The notes: generated from the sequence alone by a model not told the origin. A stretch of 64,000 nt of DNA from RQOF01 sp964461135 (GCA_964461135.1 CAYWTB010000006.1:48203-112202), one strand, 5' to 3'. Positions 36,801-48,100 are shown, counted from the stretch's first letter. A program made the numbers and translations.

Positions 36801-38084
36801 TTACTTGTTTTCGGCCTGTTTTCGAATGGCGTGTGCTGCAATGTCAGAGCGGTAATGCATTCCTTCAAAATGGATTTTCTGAATATTATGATAGGCCAAA
36901 GTGGCAGCGCTTTTCAAATCTTTTCCGGTGGCAGTAACGCCAAGGACCCGCCCGCCGGCAGTCAGCAGTTTATCATCCTTTCTGGTTGTACCGGCATGGA
37001 AAACCATAACCTCATCATCGATGGTATCCAATCCAGAGATGACCTTTCCTTTTTCATACGGATCCGGATATCCTCCGGAGGCTGCAATAACACAAACGGC
37101 ATAATCGGATTTGAGTGCCACATGGGTTCCCGAAAGCTCCTTCCGGGCAGTAGCCATCAACAGTTCTGCCAGGTCAGTATCAAGCAGAGGAAGAACCGCC
37201 TGCGTTTCCGGATCACCAAACCGGCAGTTAAATTCAACCACTCTGGGACCTTTAGTGGTTAACATCAGACCGCAATATAATACTCCCCGGTAAAAAATAC
37301 CTTCCTGCTTGAAACCTTCCAGCATGGGTTGTACAATTTTTTTGATTGATTTGTCCAGAAGAACCTGAGTTAATACCTCTGTGGGTGCATAACTTCCCAT
37401 GCCACCCGTATTTTTACCGCGGTCGTTATCCAGTGCCCTTTTGAAATCCTGGGCCGGAGATAATAGCACATGATCCCTGCCATCGGTTATTGCAAACAGG
37501 CTGGCTTCTTCACCTTCCATGAACTCCTCTATTATCACATTCCTACCTGCATCCCCGAAAATTTTATCCTGCAGCATATCTTTTAAGGCCTGGCGTGCTT
37601 CAGCCTTACTCTGGCACACAATGCTGCCTTTCCCGGCTGCCAGACCATCAGCTTTTACTACAATGCGTTCAACAGGCAGTTGATTCAGATAATCAGCCGC
37701 ATCCTGATAATTTGAAAATTCAGCATATTCAGCAGTGGGAATCTGATGTTTCTTCATAAAATTTTTGGCAAAAACTTTACTGCCTTCTATCCGCGCAGCT
37801 TCTGCGCGGGGTCCAAAAACCATAAGATTCTGAGATTCAAGGTAATCTGCCATTCCATCAACCAGGGGCTGTTCCGGACCAATAACAGTTAATTCAATGT
37901 TCTTCTCCAGGATAAAATCCCTTAATGCCTGCCTGTCAGAAAGTGAAATTGGAAAAGTTTTGGCTATTTTTTCAATACCGGCATTACCCGGAATACAGAA
38001 TATTTCATCTACCGATGGCGGTTTTTTTAATTTCCATACCAGTGCATGTTCCCGTCCGCCACTTCCCAGAACCAGGATTTTCAT
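36801..38084 (-). CDS. purD: Phosphoribosylamine-glycine ligase
   Basis: The protein has 427 residues, a full-length PurD. It joins glycine to phosphoribosylamine with ATP in the second step of purine synthesis. The N-terminal GSGGREHALVWKL, the ATP-grasp segments (VVKADGLAAGKG, VIIEEFMEGEEAS) and the signature GVLYCGLMLT with VVEFNCRFGDPETQ are all present. It lies 8 bp after a TPR gene and appears to belong to the uvrB-TPR-purD operon. No other pur gene is in the window. Confidence 0.96.
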   Translation of the reverse strand: MKILVLGSGGREHALVWKLKKPPSVDEIFCIPGNAGIEKIAKTFPISLSDRQALRDFILEKNIELTVIGPEQPLVDGMADYLESQNLMVFGPRAEAARIEGSKVFAKNFMKKHQIPTAEYAEFSNYQDAADYLNQLPVERIVVKADGLAAGKGSIVCQSKAEARQALKDMLQDKIFGDAGRNVIIEEFMEGEEASLFAITDGRDHVLLSPAQDFKRALDNDRGKNTGGMGSYAPTEVLTQVLLDKSIKKIVQPMLEGFKQEGIFYRGVLYCGLMLTTKGPRVVEFNCRFGDPETQAVLPLLDTDLAELLMATARKELSGTHVALKSDYAVCVIAASGGYPDPYEKGKVISGLDTIDDEVMVFHAGTTRKDDKLLTAGGRVLGVTATGKDLKSAATLAYHNIQKIHFEGMHYRSDIAAHAIRKQAENK

Positions 38085-38092
38085 AATATCCC

Positions 38093-39640
38093 CTAGGTTT
38101 TATCATTGTTCTTCAGGTGTTTCAGAATATATTTCTCTCTTTCGATGATCAGGCGCGTATATTCATCATCAGTAGCTCCGGCTTTGTCCAGCATTTCAGA
38201 GGACTTCTCCCACAGCTTCACTTCTCTCAGCACGCGCGCGTAGGCAATATATATCCATGCTCTCTGGAATTCATCATTCATCCCGACAAGTTTATCAATA
38301 AAGCTTTCATAAATCTCTTTAGCCCGCTGCACCTCGCCCCTCTGGAATGCAAAGCGGGCTTCCAGATCCCTAACCAGATATGGCAGATAAGGATGATGAA
38401 ATATTTGCGAGCTTTTCTTCAGTTCTTCGGCCAGAGATTTAACCCGCCTGGCAGATTCCTGATAATTAAGTGCATATACATCATTATCTGCCATTATAAA
38501 TGCGACCATCAGAGAATCGAAAGGGAATTTGATATACATGCGTGAAACATAATACCAGTACTGGGTCTCTTCATTCTTAATAATCATCCCCAGGTAATAA
38601 TCTGCTTCCTTTTGCCGCATGTCAAGACCTGCCAGAAGACCTTTATAATAAGCTATGGCAGCCTGGTAGTAGCGAGATTTGCGCAGGGTAGTATCCAGTA
38701 ATTTAGTAAAGAAACTCTCTGATTGAGCAAAATCGTTCATACGGAAATAACAGACACCCAGATTATAGAATTTCATTACAGTGATCTGGGGCAGTTTTTC
38801 CGTGAAGGATTCTGATACTGAATTAAAATATTGTTCTGCCGTACGAATCTGTCCGTGTCTGCGGTAATAATATCCCACCAGGAGGGTTAGCGCCGGATTT
38901 TCCGGATACGAACGATGTAATGTCAGGAAGGTGTTCACACTGCTATAATATTCTCCTTCCAGGAAATATTTAATTGCTGCATAAACAAATTCCCCTTCCA
39001 TACGAAAAAATTGTCCCTGTTGGGCAGTCAGTTTAATTTCCTGCATCCCCTGTTCACGATCTCCATGAAATCCCAGGATACCGGCAAAAAATCTGACCAC
39101 TCCGGGAAGTAAATCTACATAATAGTGAAAAATACCAAGCCCCAGGTAGGCATCATAGTAGGTAGAATCAATTTTGATGGCATCTTCCAGATAATTCTTG
39201 GCCCGCCGGCCATGTATGTATCCTTTAAAATAATGAGAATTCAGGACATGATAAATTCCCAGTACACCATGGGAAACCCCCAGGTAATAGTATGCTTCGG
39301 CAGAATTAGGATATATTTCCTTGTATTTTTCACCCTTCTCAATAGCCAGACGGATGGTTCGCTTCAGGAGGGAATCAAGATCCCGGTTCGTTAAGTCCTG
39401 TGAGTAATAAATGGCATTTACATAAGAAGTATAGAAATAACCATGGGGAAGATCGGGATATTTTTCCTGGACAGTTCGAAAAATCGTCAGGGCACTGTCC
39501 AGCCGAAAATGATAAATCTCCTTTTTTCCGGTTTCCAGGAGCTGATGAAGCTCCGCAGACGAAGTATTCTGCGCATGTGTTCTTAAAGGAATTAGGTATG
39601 TAAGCAGAACAATTAACCCGATATTAAGAAATAATTTCAC
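38093..39640 (-). CDS. Exported TPR protein
   Basis: The protein has 515 residues and begins with GTG inside the uvrB stop codon (GTGA overlap). A signal peptide (LFLNIGLIVLLTYLIPLRTHAQ) is followed by TPR-like repeats along the whole length, for example YPNSAEAYYYLGVSHGVLGIY, DSTYYDAYLGLGIFHYY and QAAIAYYKGLLAGLDMRQKEADYYLG. It should be periplasmic or surface-attached and act as a protein-binding scaffold. Function is not recognised. Translational coupling to uvrB is probably only genomic economy. Confidence 0.75.
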   Translation of the reverse strand: MKLFLNIGLIVLLTYLIPLRTHAQNTSSAELHQLLETGKKEIYHFRLDSALTIFRTVQEKYPDLPHGYFYTSYVNAIYYSQDLTNRDLDSLLKRTIRLAIEKGEKYKEIYPNSAEAYYYLGVSHGVLGIYHVLNSHYFKGYIHGRRAKNYLEDAIKIDSTYYDAYLGLGIFHYYVDLLPGVVRFFAGILGFHGDREQGMQEIKLTAQQGQFFRMEGEFVYAAIKYFLEGEYYSSVNTFLTLHRSYPENPALTLLVGYYYRRHGQIRTAEQYFNSVSESFTEKLPQITVMKFYNLGVCYFRMNDFAQSESFFTKLLDTTLRKSRYYQAAIAYYKGLLAGLDMRQKEADYYLGMIIKNEETQYWYYVSRMYIKFPFDSLMVAFIMADNDVYALNYQESARRVKSLAEELKKSSQIFHHPYLPYLVRDLEARFAFQRGEVQRAKEIYESFIDKLVGMNDEFQRAWIYIAYARVLREVKLWEKSSEMLDKAGATDDEYTRLIIEREKYILKHLKNNDKT

Positions 39641-41625
39641 TCAAGTTTGCCTTTTAATTTTTTTATTTCATCGCGAAGTTTGGCCGCTTTTTCAAATTCC
39701 AGATTCTCAGCTGCAGCTTTCATCTCTTTTTCTAATTCTTCAATAAGTTGCATACCCGTGAACCGGTCCAGTACATCAAACTCGCGAATTTCTTTTTTTA
39801 TTTTGTATTTCCCGCGAACATCTGCCACAGATGTGGTTTTTAAAATTTCATCAACTGTTTTATAAATTGTTTGCGGAACAATATTATGTTCCTGGTTATA
39901 TGCCATCTGTTTTTTCCGCCGGCGGACCGTTTCTTCTAAAGTGTGCTGCATGGAATTGGTAAAATTATCTGCATAAAAAATTACTTTGCCATTCACATTA
40001 CGGGCGGCACGGCCGGCAATCTGTAACAGGGACACTTCAGAACGTAAAAAACCTTCTTTGTCCGCATCCATGATGGCTACCAGTGATACCTCCGGCAAAT
40101 CCAGGCCTTCCCGTAATAAATTTATTCCTATCAGCACATCAAATTCCGACAGCCTTAAATCCCTCAGAATATCGACCCGTTCCAGAGAGTCGATTTCGGA
40201 ATGCAAGTATTTAGCCCTGATATTAAGATTTTGAAGGTAATCGGTCAAATCTTCTGCCATTCGTTTGGTCAGGGTAAGAATAAGTACCCGTTCTTTCCGC
40301 TCCACACGTATATTTATCTCTTCCAGCAGGTCATCGATCTGGCCGCGGGTAGAACGGACCTCAATTTCCGGATCCATGAGACCGGTCGGCCGGATGACCT
40401 GGTCTACCACTACTCCCCCGCTTTTTTCAATTTCAAACTCCGATGGTGTAGCTGATACGAATATTACCTGATTCATTTTCTGCATGAACTCATCAAATTT
40501 CATCGGGCGGTTGTCCAGAGCGCTGGGCAGGCGGAATCCGTGTTCAACCAGGGTCTTCTTTCGCGAATAATCTCCATTGTACATGGAATGAAGCTGAGGA
40601 ATAGTCTGATGAGACTCATCAATGATACACAAAAAATCATTCGAAAAAAAATCTATCAGGGTATAAGGAGGTTGTCCCGGCTGACGTCCAGAGATATGTC
40701 GTGAGTAATTTTCAATACCCGAACAGTAGCCGATCTCCTGAATCATTTCCAGATCAAAATTGGTACGCTGCTCCAGTCGCTGCGCCTCCAGTAATTTACC
40801 CTGGTTGCGAAATTCTTCCAGTCGCTGGGCCAGCTCTTGACGTATGGTAATCATGGCCCGCTGCATTTTCTGCTGGGTGGTGACGTAGTGACTGGCCGGA
40901 TAGATAACCACCTGCTCCACTTCATCGAGAATTTCACCGGTAGTGGAATCCACATACACAATCCCTTCCACCTCATCTCCGAAAGTATCAATCCGGATTG
41001 AATATTTTTCGTAGGCTGGATAAACTTCAATGACATCCCCCCGTACCCGAAAGGTGCCTCTTTGGGGATTCATATCATTACGTGTATAGTGAATATCAAT
41101 CAGCTTCCTGAAGAAATTATGCCTGCGAAGTGTATTACCTTTTTTAACCAGTACCACCAGTTCCTTATAATCCTCCGGCGATCCGATTCCATAGATGCAG
41201 GAAACACTTGCCACAATAATAACATCGCGTCTGGAAATTGCTGCTGCCGATGCCCGCAGGCGCAAACGCTCGATTTCATCGTTAATGGAACTGTCTTTTT
41301 CTATATAGGTATCGGAATGCGGAATATAGGCTTCGGGCTGATAATAGTCAAAGTAGCTGATAAAATACTCCACTGCATTATGGGGAAAGAATTGTTTAAA
41401 TTCTCCGTAAAGTTGCGCTGCCAGTGTCTTGTTGTGTGAAATAATCAGTGCAGGCCGGTTCACTTCTGCAATCACATTGGCCATGGTAAATGTCTTGCCA
41501 CTCCCCGTAACACCCAGCAGTGTTTGAAATTCTCTACCCGATTTCAGATTTTCAACCAGATTCCGGATTGCTTCCGGCTGGTCTCCGGTTGGACGGTATT
41601 TGGATTCCAGTTTAAACCGATCCAT
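39637..41625 (-). CDS. uvrB: Excinuclease ABC subunit B
   Basis: The protein has 662 residues, the standard length. UvrB verifies DNA damage together with UvrA and recruits UvrC. Motifs: Walker A GVTGSGKTFT near residue 40, the beta-hairpin YFDYYQPEAYIP, CIIDESHQ (DEAD-like), VSATPSEFE, the helicase motifs LTLTKRMAEDL, GINLLREGLDLPEV and IAGRAARN, and a C-terminal UVR domain (LEKEMKAAAENLEFEKAAKLRDEI) that contacts UvrC. The start ATG precedes FKLESKYRPTGDQPEAI. First gene of an operon with a TPR gene and purD. Confidence 0.97.
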   Translation of the reverse strand: MDRFKLESKYRPTGDQPEAIRNLVENLKSGREFQTLLGVTGSGKTFTMANVIAEVNRPALIISHNKTLAAQLYGEFKQFFPHNAVEYFISYFDYYQPEAYIPHSDTYIEKDSSINDEIERLRLRASAAAISRRDVIIVASVSCIYGIGSPEDYKELVVLVKKGNTLRRHNFFRKLIDIHYTRNDMNPQRGTFRVRGDVIEVYPAYEKYSIRIDTFGDEVEGIVYVDSTTGEILDEVEQVVIYPASHYVTTQQKMQRAMITIRQELAQRLEEFRNQGKLLEAQRLEQRTNFDLEMIQEIGYCSGIENYSRHISGRQPGQPPYTLIDFFSNDFLCIIDESHQTIPQLHSMYNGDYSRKKTLVEHGFRLPSALDNRPMKFDEFMQKMNQVIFVSATPSEFEIEKSGGVVVDQVIRPTGLMDPEIEVRSTRGQIDDLLEEINIRVERKERVLILTLTKRMAEDLTDYLQNLNIRAKYLHSEIDSLERVDILRDLRLSEFDVLIGINLLREGLDLPEVSLVAIMDADKEGFLRSEVSLLQIAGRAARNVNGKVIFYADNFTNSMQHTLEETVRRRKKQMAYNQEHNIVPQTIYKTVDEILKTTSVADVRGKYKIKKEIREFDVLDRFTGMQLIEELEKEMKAAAENLEFEKAAKLRDEIKKLKGKLE

Positions 41626-42159
41626 TGAAAGACTCCAAATTAAACTTCAAATTTATGATTAACTCCATAGTAAAACAAGTACTGAACATTTCATCGGAAA
41701 ACCTATAAACTCTGATTTCTTTTGATAAAAATTTTGATGATTATGTCCCTTAAACATGGTGAGACATAAGTAAATGATTTAACATATCATAGAAATTTAA
41801 ATCGCCTCACATCCACTTGTCAGGGTAATTCATCCCCTTTTTACCCATGGATTTTATAAGGTATCCACCATTTTCTGTCTCTCTGTCCGGTGCCAGAGGG
41901 AGATTAGGAACAGGGCAGATTTAAATATCACAATTGTATTTTTACAAATCGGTTTCTTACCAGAAAACCTGCATTCCGGAAATGGACTAGCGGGAGAATG
42001 TTCATCAATGGATAAATATGTCACATTTCATTTCTGTTTCCTTTTGCCTCGCTAAGGACATGATCATAAAATTTCTAAAAAAAACTTTGAATTTTTTATT
42101 ATATTCCTTTAAAATGATAAAAATTAATCCATCCACCATCATTCAGAACGGGATTGATC
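41626..42159. other. 534-bp divergent intergenic region between uvrB and the GNAT gene
   Basis: No gene is seen. It is AT-rich. A 7-bp inverted repeat (TTATGTC/GACATAA, 15-base loop) lies at 41741-41769, about 115 bp upstream of uvrB. A clear sigma-70-type promoter for the plus-strand gene is listed separately. No LexA-type box was recognised in front of uvrB. Confidence 0.5.
42087..42115 (+). promoter_or_regulatory. Sigma-70-type promoter of the GNAT gene
   Basis: TTGAAT and TAAAAT are separated by exactly 17 bases, 44 bp before the preferred ATG at 42160. Each hexamer differs from consensus at one or two positions. Confidence 0.55.
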
Positions 42160-42921
42160 ATGAATGAACATAAAAGCGACGATCTTTTCAGGAATCATCA
42201 AAATCAATTACTAAAGTTGGTGGCAAAAAGTTTCTACAAAGAACTGGTAAATTACGGTGTTGAGTCCAGTGACATCGTCACCGTATCGCTCCATCTATTG
42301 GACTACCTGACGGATCAGCCAGATTTAACCGAGACCGACAATGGATATTTCCGGGACGAATTTACACTGGGAGCTATCAATGACAAATGGAAGGAAGAAG
42401 AGTTTCTGCAAATTCAGACCGTTTCAATCACTCCATTACAGCCCGGGCAGATAGCACCTGTGTGTCAATGGCTCAAAAACGAAAATATCAGAAAAACATT
42501 TATCGATTTTTTTCCTAAGAATGAAAGTGACCTCTGCCATTATTTCTTCGAAGAGCCCGGCAGGGCGTATTTTGCTATAAATTACGAGGATGATTTTGTG
42601 GGCATAATTGGTGCAGAAAATGTAAATGAAAACCACCATAATCTGGAAATGAAAAAATTTGTAAGCTCCCAATTCAGTGGTAAAGGAATCGGTAAACGAG
42701 CAACTTTTCTTTTTCTTTATTATACTTTCATGATTCTGGGCTTCAATAAAGTCCACATCCATTCCATGGATACTAATATTCGCAATATAAATCTCAACAG
42801 CAAATTCGGTTTTGAACTGGAAGGCATTTTTTTTCACGAAATATTTAAAGATCGTCATTATTATGACGTGGTACGGATGGGGCTTCTTAAAAAGCACTGG
42901 CTGGATATATATTCAGACTGA
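42160..42921 (+). CDS. GNAT-family N-acetyltransferase
   Basis: The protein has 253 residues. The N-terminal 90 residues are family-unspecific. The C-terminal 160 hold the GNAT fold: ISITPLQPGQIAPVCQWLKN-like beta1/alpha1 (from about 88), GIIGAENV, the acetyl-CoA loop SGKGIGKRA near 175 and the late NINLNSKFGFELEGIF, as in RimJ/SpeG-like enzymes. The acceptor is unknown. The ATG at 42160 is chosen over the in-frame TTG at 42154 because it is a better codon and has GGGA seven bases upstream. A methyltransferase gene follows after 54 bp. Confidence 0.8.
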   Translation: MNEHKSDDLFRNHQNQLLKLVAKSFYKELVNYGVESSDIVTVSLHLLDYLTDQPDLTETDNGYFRDEFTLGAINDKWKEEEFLQIQTVSITPLQPGQIAPVCQWLKNENIRKTFIDFFPKNESDLCHYFFEEPGRAYFAINYEDDFVGIIGAENVNENHHNLEMKKFVSSQFSGKGIGKRATFLFLYYTFMILGFNKVHIHSMDTNIRNINLNSKFGFELEGIFFHEIFKDRHYYDVVRMGLLKKHWLDIYSD

Positions 42922-42975
42922 TCTTTAAAAGGTAAATCTGCAATAATTCTATTCCCGTGTAAATTTCCGATCGAT

Positions 42976-43707
42976 ATGACCTATCAAAAAATTTATCAGA
43001 ATCATATACGGCACTATCAACTGGATGGTGAATTTTATGATTTTTTTTCGCCGGACAAATTTATGGTGCAGGAAACCCGCCGGCGTTATCAGGAATTTTT
43101 TCATCTTCAATCCATCCGGAAAGACGATAGAATTCTGGAAATCGGAAGCGGAGGAGGATTTGCTCTGGAAATTTTAAACAAAATCAAACCCGCCTATTAC
43201 CCCCTTGATATTCCCCTGGCAAATTTGGCAAGAATTAAAAATTCTGCCTCATTCAACGTTTTCCCCAGCTCTGCGGATGCCTATCACCTGCCTTTCAGAG
43301 AAGAGGTATTTGATGTGGTAATCATGTCGGAAGTGGTTGAACACCTGGCACAACCGGTTGATGTTCTGCGAGAAGTCCACCGCATCATGAAAAAGGACGG
43401 GGTGGTGCTTATTTCCGTTCCTTATAAGGAAAGAATTACCTATCAGATATGTATCCACTGCAACAAGCCGACCCCAACTCACGCACATCTGCACTCATTT
43501 AATCAGCAGAAACTGGCCCGTCTGGTTTCAGACAGCGGTTTTCGTCCTTACCGATTTGCAAAAAACTGCAATAAAATCCCCAACCGCCTACATCTTAATT
43601 TATTTCTGAAAACATTTCCGTTTGAAATCTGGAAAATAATGGACCATATATTCAATTTCCTCTTTGATAAACCTACTTCCCTCATCCTGGTCAGTCATAA
43701 AAAATAA
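42976..43707 (+). CDS. SAM-dependent class I methyltransferase
   Basis: The protein has 243 residues. Motif I ILEIGSGGGFALEIL (about residues 53-67), VVIMSEVVEHLAQPVDVLREVHRIMKKDG (motif II to III) and LISVPY mark a methyltransferase 11-type domain. A CIHCNKPTPTHAHLH segment at about 156-170 resembles the C-x2-C...H-x-H insert seen in several such enzymes. The acceptor is not known; polysaccharide or small-molecule methylation are equally possible. The gene ends in a strong shared terminator. Confidence 0.85.
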   Translation: MTYQKIYQNHIRHYQLDGEFYDFFSPDKFMVQETRRRYQEFFHLQSIRKDDRILEIGSGGGFALEILNKIKPAYYPLDIPLANLARIKNSASFNVFPSSADAYHLPFREEVFDVVIMSEVVEHLAQPVDVLREVHRIMKKDGVVLISVPYKERITYQICIHCNKPTPTHAHLHSFNQQKLARLVSDSGFRPYRFAKNCNKIPNRLHLNLFLKTFPFEIWKIMDHIFNFLFDKPTSLILVSHKK

Positions 43708-43731
43708 AACCCCTGTCGTGAGACAGGGGTT
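43708..43731. terminator. Bidirectional terminator between convergent genes
   Basis: AACCCCTGTC and its exact complement (10-bp stem) with the loop GTGA lie directly after the methyltransferase stop and 36 bp past the stop of the convergent PD40 gene. On the minus strand a T-rich tract follows, so termination of the PD40 gene is the better supported direction. Confidence 0.8.
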
Positions 43732-43766
43732 ACAATATTCGTGTATTTTTATCAGTTACTGTGCAA

Positions 43767-45077
43767 TTATTGTGCAGCCAGAGCATCCAAGCGCCGGATA
43801 AGTTCCTGGGCAGTGGGTTCACTGGTTGACTGCAGGTTCAGAATAAAGATGTCATAATTACCATTCTGATCGGACTGATAAGCAATAAATTTCCCATCCG
43901 GTGAGTAGGCGGGATTGGTATTTTGTGCCGGGCTCATGGTTAATCGTTCCACCTCACTGCCATCGACTCTGGCCCGGTATATGTCATAAGTTCCGCCCTG
44001 ATCACTAAAAAAAGTAATATACTGGGAATCCGGAGATGCAAACGGATTTACTTCATTGCTTTCAGGTATACCTATGAGAGTCACTGGTAAAGTACCATCC
44101 GCTTTCATAACAAAAATGTCATAAGATCCGTTCTTATTGGAGTGGTAAAAAATATGATCATCCGTGACATTAAAGCAGGCACCCCCATCATTGGAATCAT
44201 CATGGGTAAGCTGGAGATGGAAATCACCATCGCCATCCATGCGGAAAATATCACTGTGTTTCTCGGTATACGGAACGCTGCGCAGGTCGCTTCTCTCTGA
44301 AACGAAGGTAATATATTGTCCATTATGACTATAACGCGGCAGCCAGTCATCTGCAATGGATTCGGTCAGATTATCAAAAATGCCGTTTCCCAGATCCATC
44401 ACATAGATTTCCCTTACCTTGAACTTGTCATCGATGGGCCGGCGGTCATCCGCATTAGACGTATAGGCCAGTTTTTTTCCATCCGGACTCATGAAAGGAA
44501 GTTCTTCATCGGCCGGGGTATTCACCAGCATCCTGCTGGCACTGGTACCCAGATCAATTTCTGCAATATCCCAATTGCCATTTTCATCTGTTTGATAAAT
44601 GATTTTATTTCCATCAGGCGAAAAAACAGGAAACGCCTCATTGGCCGGGCTGCTGGTTACCTGTTGGACGGCATATTTGCCACCGAGATAACGGGAGATA
44701 GAGGTGGAATAAGCAGTACCACCAGGAGACTTCAGGGCAGCGCTGAATGCGTGGTAAGCAGTTTTTGTCTCTCCCTGCCGCAACATAAGAGTTCCGTATT
44801 CAAATTGAACCTGTGGCTGATACGGATCCTGTTTAATGATGGATTCCATCAACGGAATGGCTTTTTGGGGCATATCAAGATCAAGGTAGATCGTGTAAAG
44901 CTGCTTTTTAGCTTCAGTATCCGTGTCATTTTTCTTGACATATTTCTCAAGATAGGTCATCTTTTCCTGCGGAGACAATTGTTCATATTCATTTGACGTT
45001 AATTTTTTGGGGCCACCACATTGTACCAGTAGGAAAGTCATTGAAATTAGTAATAAGAACAGAACGGATTTTCTCAT
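43767..45077 (-). CDS. TolB-like PD40 beta-propeller lipoprotein with TPR
   Basis: The protein has 436 residues. The signal peptide ends in LLVQCGG, a lipobox-like cysteine. Residues 25-130 hold TPR-like repeats (YLEKYVKKNDTDTEAKKQLYTIY, YQPQVQFEYGTLMLRQGETKTAYHAF). Residues 150-420 are a series of PD40/WD40-like repeats: FPVFSPDGNKIIYQTDENGNWDI, LPFMSPDGKKLAYTSN, NPAYSPDGKFIAYQSDQNGNYDIF. This resembles TolB-type propellers of the cell envelope, which bind Pal and other proteins. It lies 72 bp downstream of the giant TPR gene, in the same direction. Confidence 0.8.
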   Translation of the reverse strand: MRKSVLFLLLISMTFLLVQCGGPKKLTSNEYEQLSPQEKMTYLEKYVKKNDTDTEAKKQLYTIYLDLDMPQKAIPLMESIIKQDPYQPQVQFEYGTLMLRQGETKTAYHAFSAALKSPGGTAYSTSISRYLGGKYAVQQVTSSPANEAFPVFSPDGNKIIYQTDENGNWDIAEIDLGTSASRMLVNTPADEELPFMSPDGKKLAYTSNADDRRPIDDKFKVREIYVMDLGNGIFDNLTESIADDWLPRYSHNGQYITFVSERSDLRSVPYTEKHSDIFRMDGDGDFHLQLTHDDSNDGGACFNVTDDHIFYHSNKNGSYDIFVMKADGTLPVTLIGIPESNEVNPFASPDSQYITFFSDQGGTYDIYRARVDGSEVERLTMSPAQNTNPAYSPDGKFIAYQSDQNGNYDIFILNLQSTSEPTAQELIRRLDALAAQ

Positions 45078-45149
45078 AAAATCCCCTCCGAAATTGGTTT
45101 ATCTAATAATAACATTTTCATAAGTTTATAACAAAGACTTTTTCACTCA

Positions 45150-48100
45150 TTACGATTCTTTTAATTGATCGATGCGTTTTTGCGCTTCTTTTTTCAATTC
45201 CACCAGAATCCCCGGCCTCTCAACAATTTCACGGTACATTCGGATGGCATCATCCTTACGGCCAAGTTTTTCATACGCCTGACCGGAATAATATAGTGCG
45301 CTGGCTTCCCATTGGAGTTTAGTCTGCTTGGAGAGCAATGGAATTTTAACGAATTCGCGAATGGCATTTTCATACTGCCCGCCATTGAAATAAGCCTCAC
45401 CGATATAAAACTGGATCTCAGGTTCCTGTTCACTGTTTGCCTGGAACTTTAGATTTTTGAGATAATCCACCGCTTCAGAATAACGATTCAAATTGATCAT
45501 GGCGGAGCCGACCATAATCTTTTTATCAATTATATCCTCCGCATCGGGAAATTCATCCACATAGGTGCGCGCCTGGCTTAGTACACCGTCCCACAGGCCC
45601 AAATCGCGGTAGATAAGAATAAGATTGGAAAGTGCCAGCTGTCGGGTTTCCGGTTCCTTCGCAACTTCCACCGCTTTTTGGAATGCACCTACAGCCAGTT
45701 CTCTTTTCTCTGCCCGGTAATAGAGTCCTCCCAGAGTTACAAATATGTTCGCTTTCAAGGAACTGCCGGGATACTTCTCTGCAAATTTGGAGAGAATATC
45801 CATAGCTTTATCTACCTTATTCAGAGTGGTATAAGTTAAACCGAGATGATACTCAGCGTCATCAGCAAAATCGGTTTTTTTATATTTCCCGGTAACGGTT
45901 TCGAAACGTTTTATGGCAGCATCAAAATTTTTATTTTTATAATAATATTTACCGATTTCAAATTCGAATTCAGCCCGGTAATTATCATACTCCTTATGAT
46001 TTTTAAAGACCTTGTTAAACGCTGATATTTTGCTGTCGTACAGTTTTAAATTCCCCTGGTTAATAAGACATATCAGTTCCCTTGCCTGAAACAGAATTTT
46101 CTGGTCAGTATCAGCTACCCTGGAAATTAAATTACTATAAAGGATCTGTGCTTTTTCATAGTCCTTCCGTTCAAAGTAAATATCGGCAGTTTTTGCGCTG
46201 GCTTGAAGGAAAAAGGGAGAAGATTCATTTCTGGTAATGATTTGCAGATGAAGAAGTGCGGCATCCGGATCTCCGCTGCGCAGGGAAATTTCAGCCAGGG
46301 TGAAAAGGGCTTCATCATAGTATTTTGCGCCCGGTTCAGTGTAGATATAATTGAGCAAAACTTTTCGCGATTTTGAGTCTTTGTTCAATTCAAACAGGGC
46401 TTTACCATTGAAAAAATAATAGTCCGGTTCTTCAACCTCCTGTAATCGCCCTAATAACAGGTCTCTGGGAAGTGTCTCCTGCACAAAGGGATCGGTATAC
46501 TTCAATACGGACTGATACTGGTTAGCAAGAAGATAAATTTCAGGGATACGCGTCCGGGCTGCAAGTGCAGCCGGAGAATAGTCATATTCTTCCCGCAACT
46601 TTGTCCAGAAACCAGCGGCGGTTTCAAAATTTCCTTCATTCTCACTAATCTTAGCCAGCAGGCCGAAAGCATTCGCCAGCAGTGGATGGAAAGTAATATT
46701 CAGTAGAAAATCTTTTAATATACGGGACGCTTCCTGCAGATTTTTCTGCTCATAGTATATTTTTCCCATCAGATAATAGGAATTTCCAGCCAGTTCCTGA
46801 TCGGCGGAACTCAAAATGTTCTGTAATATCTGCAGGGCCTTTTCGGGATTGCGTTTTTTAAAATACAATTCCGCCAGAATATATCCGGCCCGACCTGAAA
46901 ATTTTGAGGAGGGATAGTTGGCTCTGAAGTGTTCCCAGAACTGGATCTGTTTTTCGACCAGAATTGCTTCTGGTGCATCATTCCGGGTCATTTCATGCAG
47001 AAAACTGTAAGCCAGGCTGTCCGGGGAATCCACGAATTGCACATAATTCATGGCATTTTTATAGGCTTCAATGGCCCTGGCCTGATCGTCACTGAAATTT
47101 TCATGTTTAAAACGCTTCAAATCCGCTGAGCGTCGGTAACCTTCTGCCAGAAGCTGATATGCTTCGCCTGTTAAACTGGAATCAGCTGGTGTATTCAATA
47201 AACTACGGACGATTTCGATAGCAGAATTCACATCATTCAGCTGGAGCAAATAGACACGCGCCAGCTCCAGTTTCAATTCATTGGTTTTTTCCTGAACCAG
47301 AATTCGTCCCATCAGCTTTGCCAGCCGGTTAACGCCAACTTGCTGATCGATTACATAATACGTATTAATAATGCCCAGATAATCACGGGCAGGATCAATT
47401 TTTGCCGAGCAGACATAATTATTATTAAACTGCTGGAACAAGATTTTTGCTGCCGGATAATCTGCCCGGTAAAAACGATATTTTCCCAGTGCAAACAGCA
47501 GATTGTCGCGGTAGACATAATGCGGACTCACTGCCAGTATCTCATGGTACAAATTTTCCGCATCCTCTGGCCGGTCATTCTCCAGAGCTGCGTAAAAAAG
47601 ATCAGCAAGGATTTTTTCTTTATTGGCAGCCGGATTATGTGACATGTATGAATGCAACTCCATTGATGCGCGATCGTACTGTTTTAATGCCAGATAAACA
47701 TATCCCCGCTGTTTTTCGGCTTCCGGCAGATAAGATTGTGCCGCAGATCGCAGGGAAGAATCCGCCAGGATTTGATTGAAATTATCCAGGCTCTGCTCGT
47801 ACTTCTGCTCCCTGGCACTGGCAACTGCAAGATAGAAATGGGTTTTGGCAGCCAGTGTGTCGCCTAAACCGGTGAGTGAAATGGATTCCACTGTCTTTCT
47901 GGCAGAGAAATAATTATTCTGGGTAATATATATAGCCGCTAGCTGCAAATTCAGCTGAGCTTTCTGACGCTGGGTTTTATATCTTAATAAATTATCATTA
48001 ACTACTTTGAGAGCGGCTTCATATTTTCCGGAGAGGGCCAGTACTTCACTTAAATTCAGAAGCGCAGGAAAAGCAGCGGATTCAGATGGATATTTGGCAA

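Noticed and set aside
41626..42159. LexA (SOS) box in front of uvrB
   Set aside because: No CTGT-N8-ACAG or Gram-positive type box could be found; the only dyad has a 15-base spacer and a different sequence.
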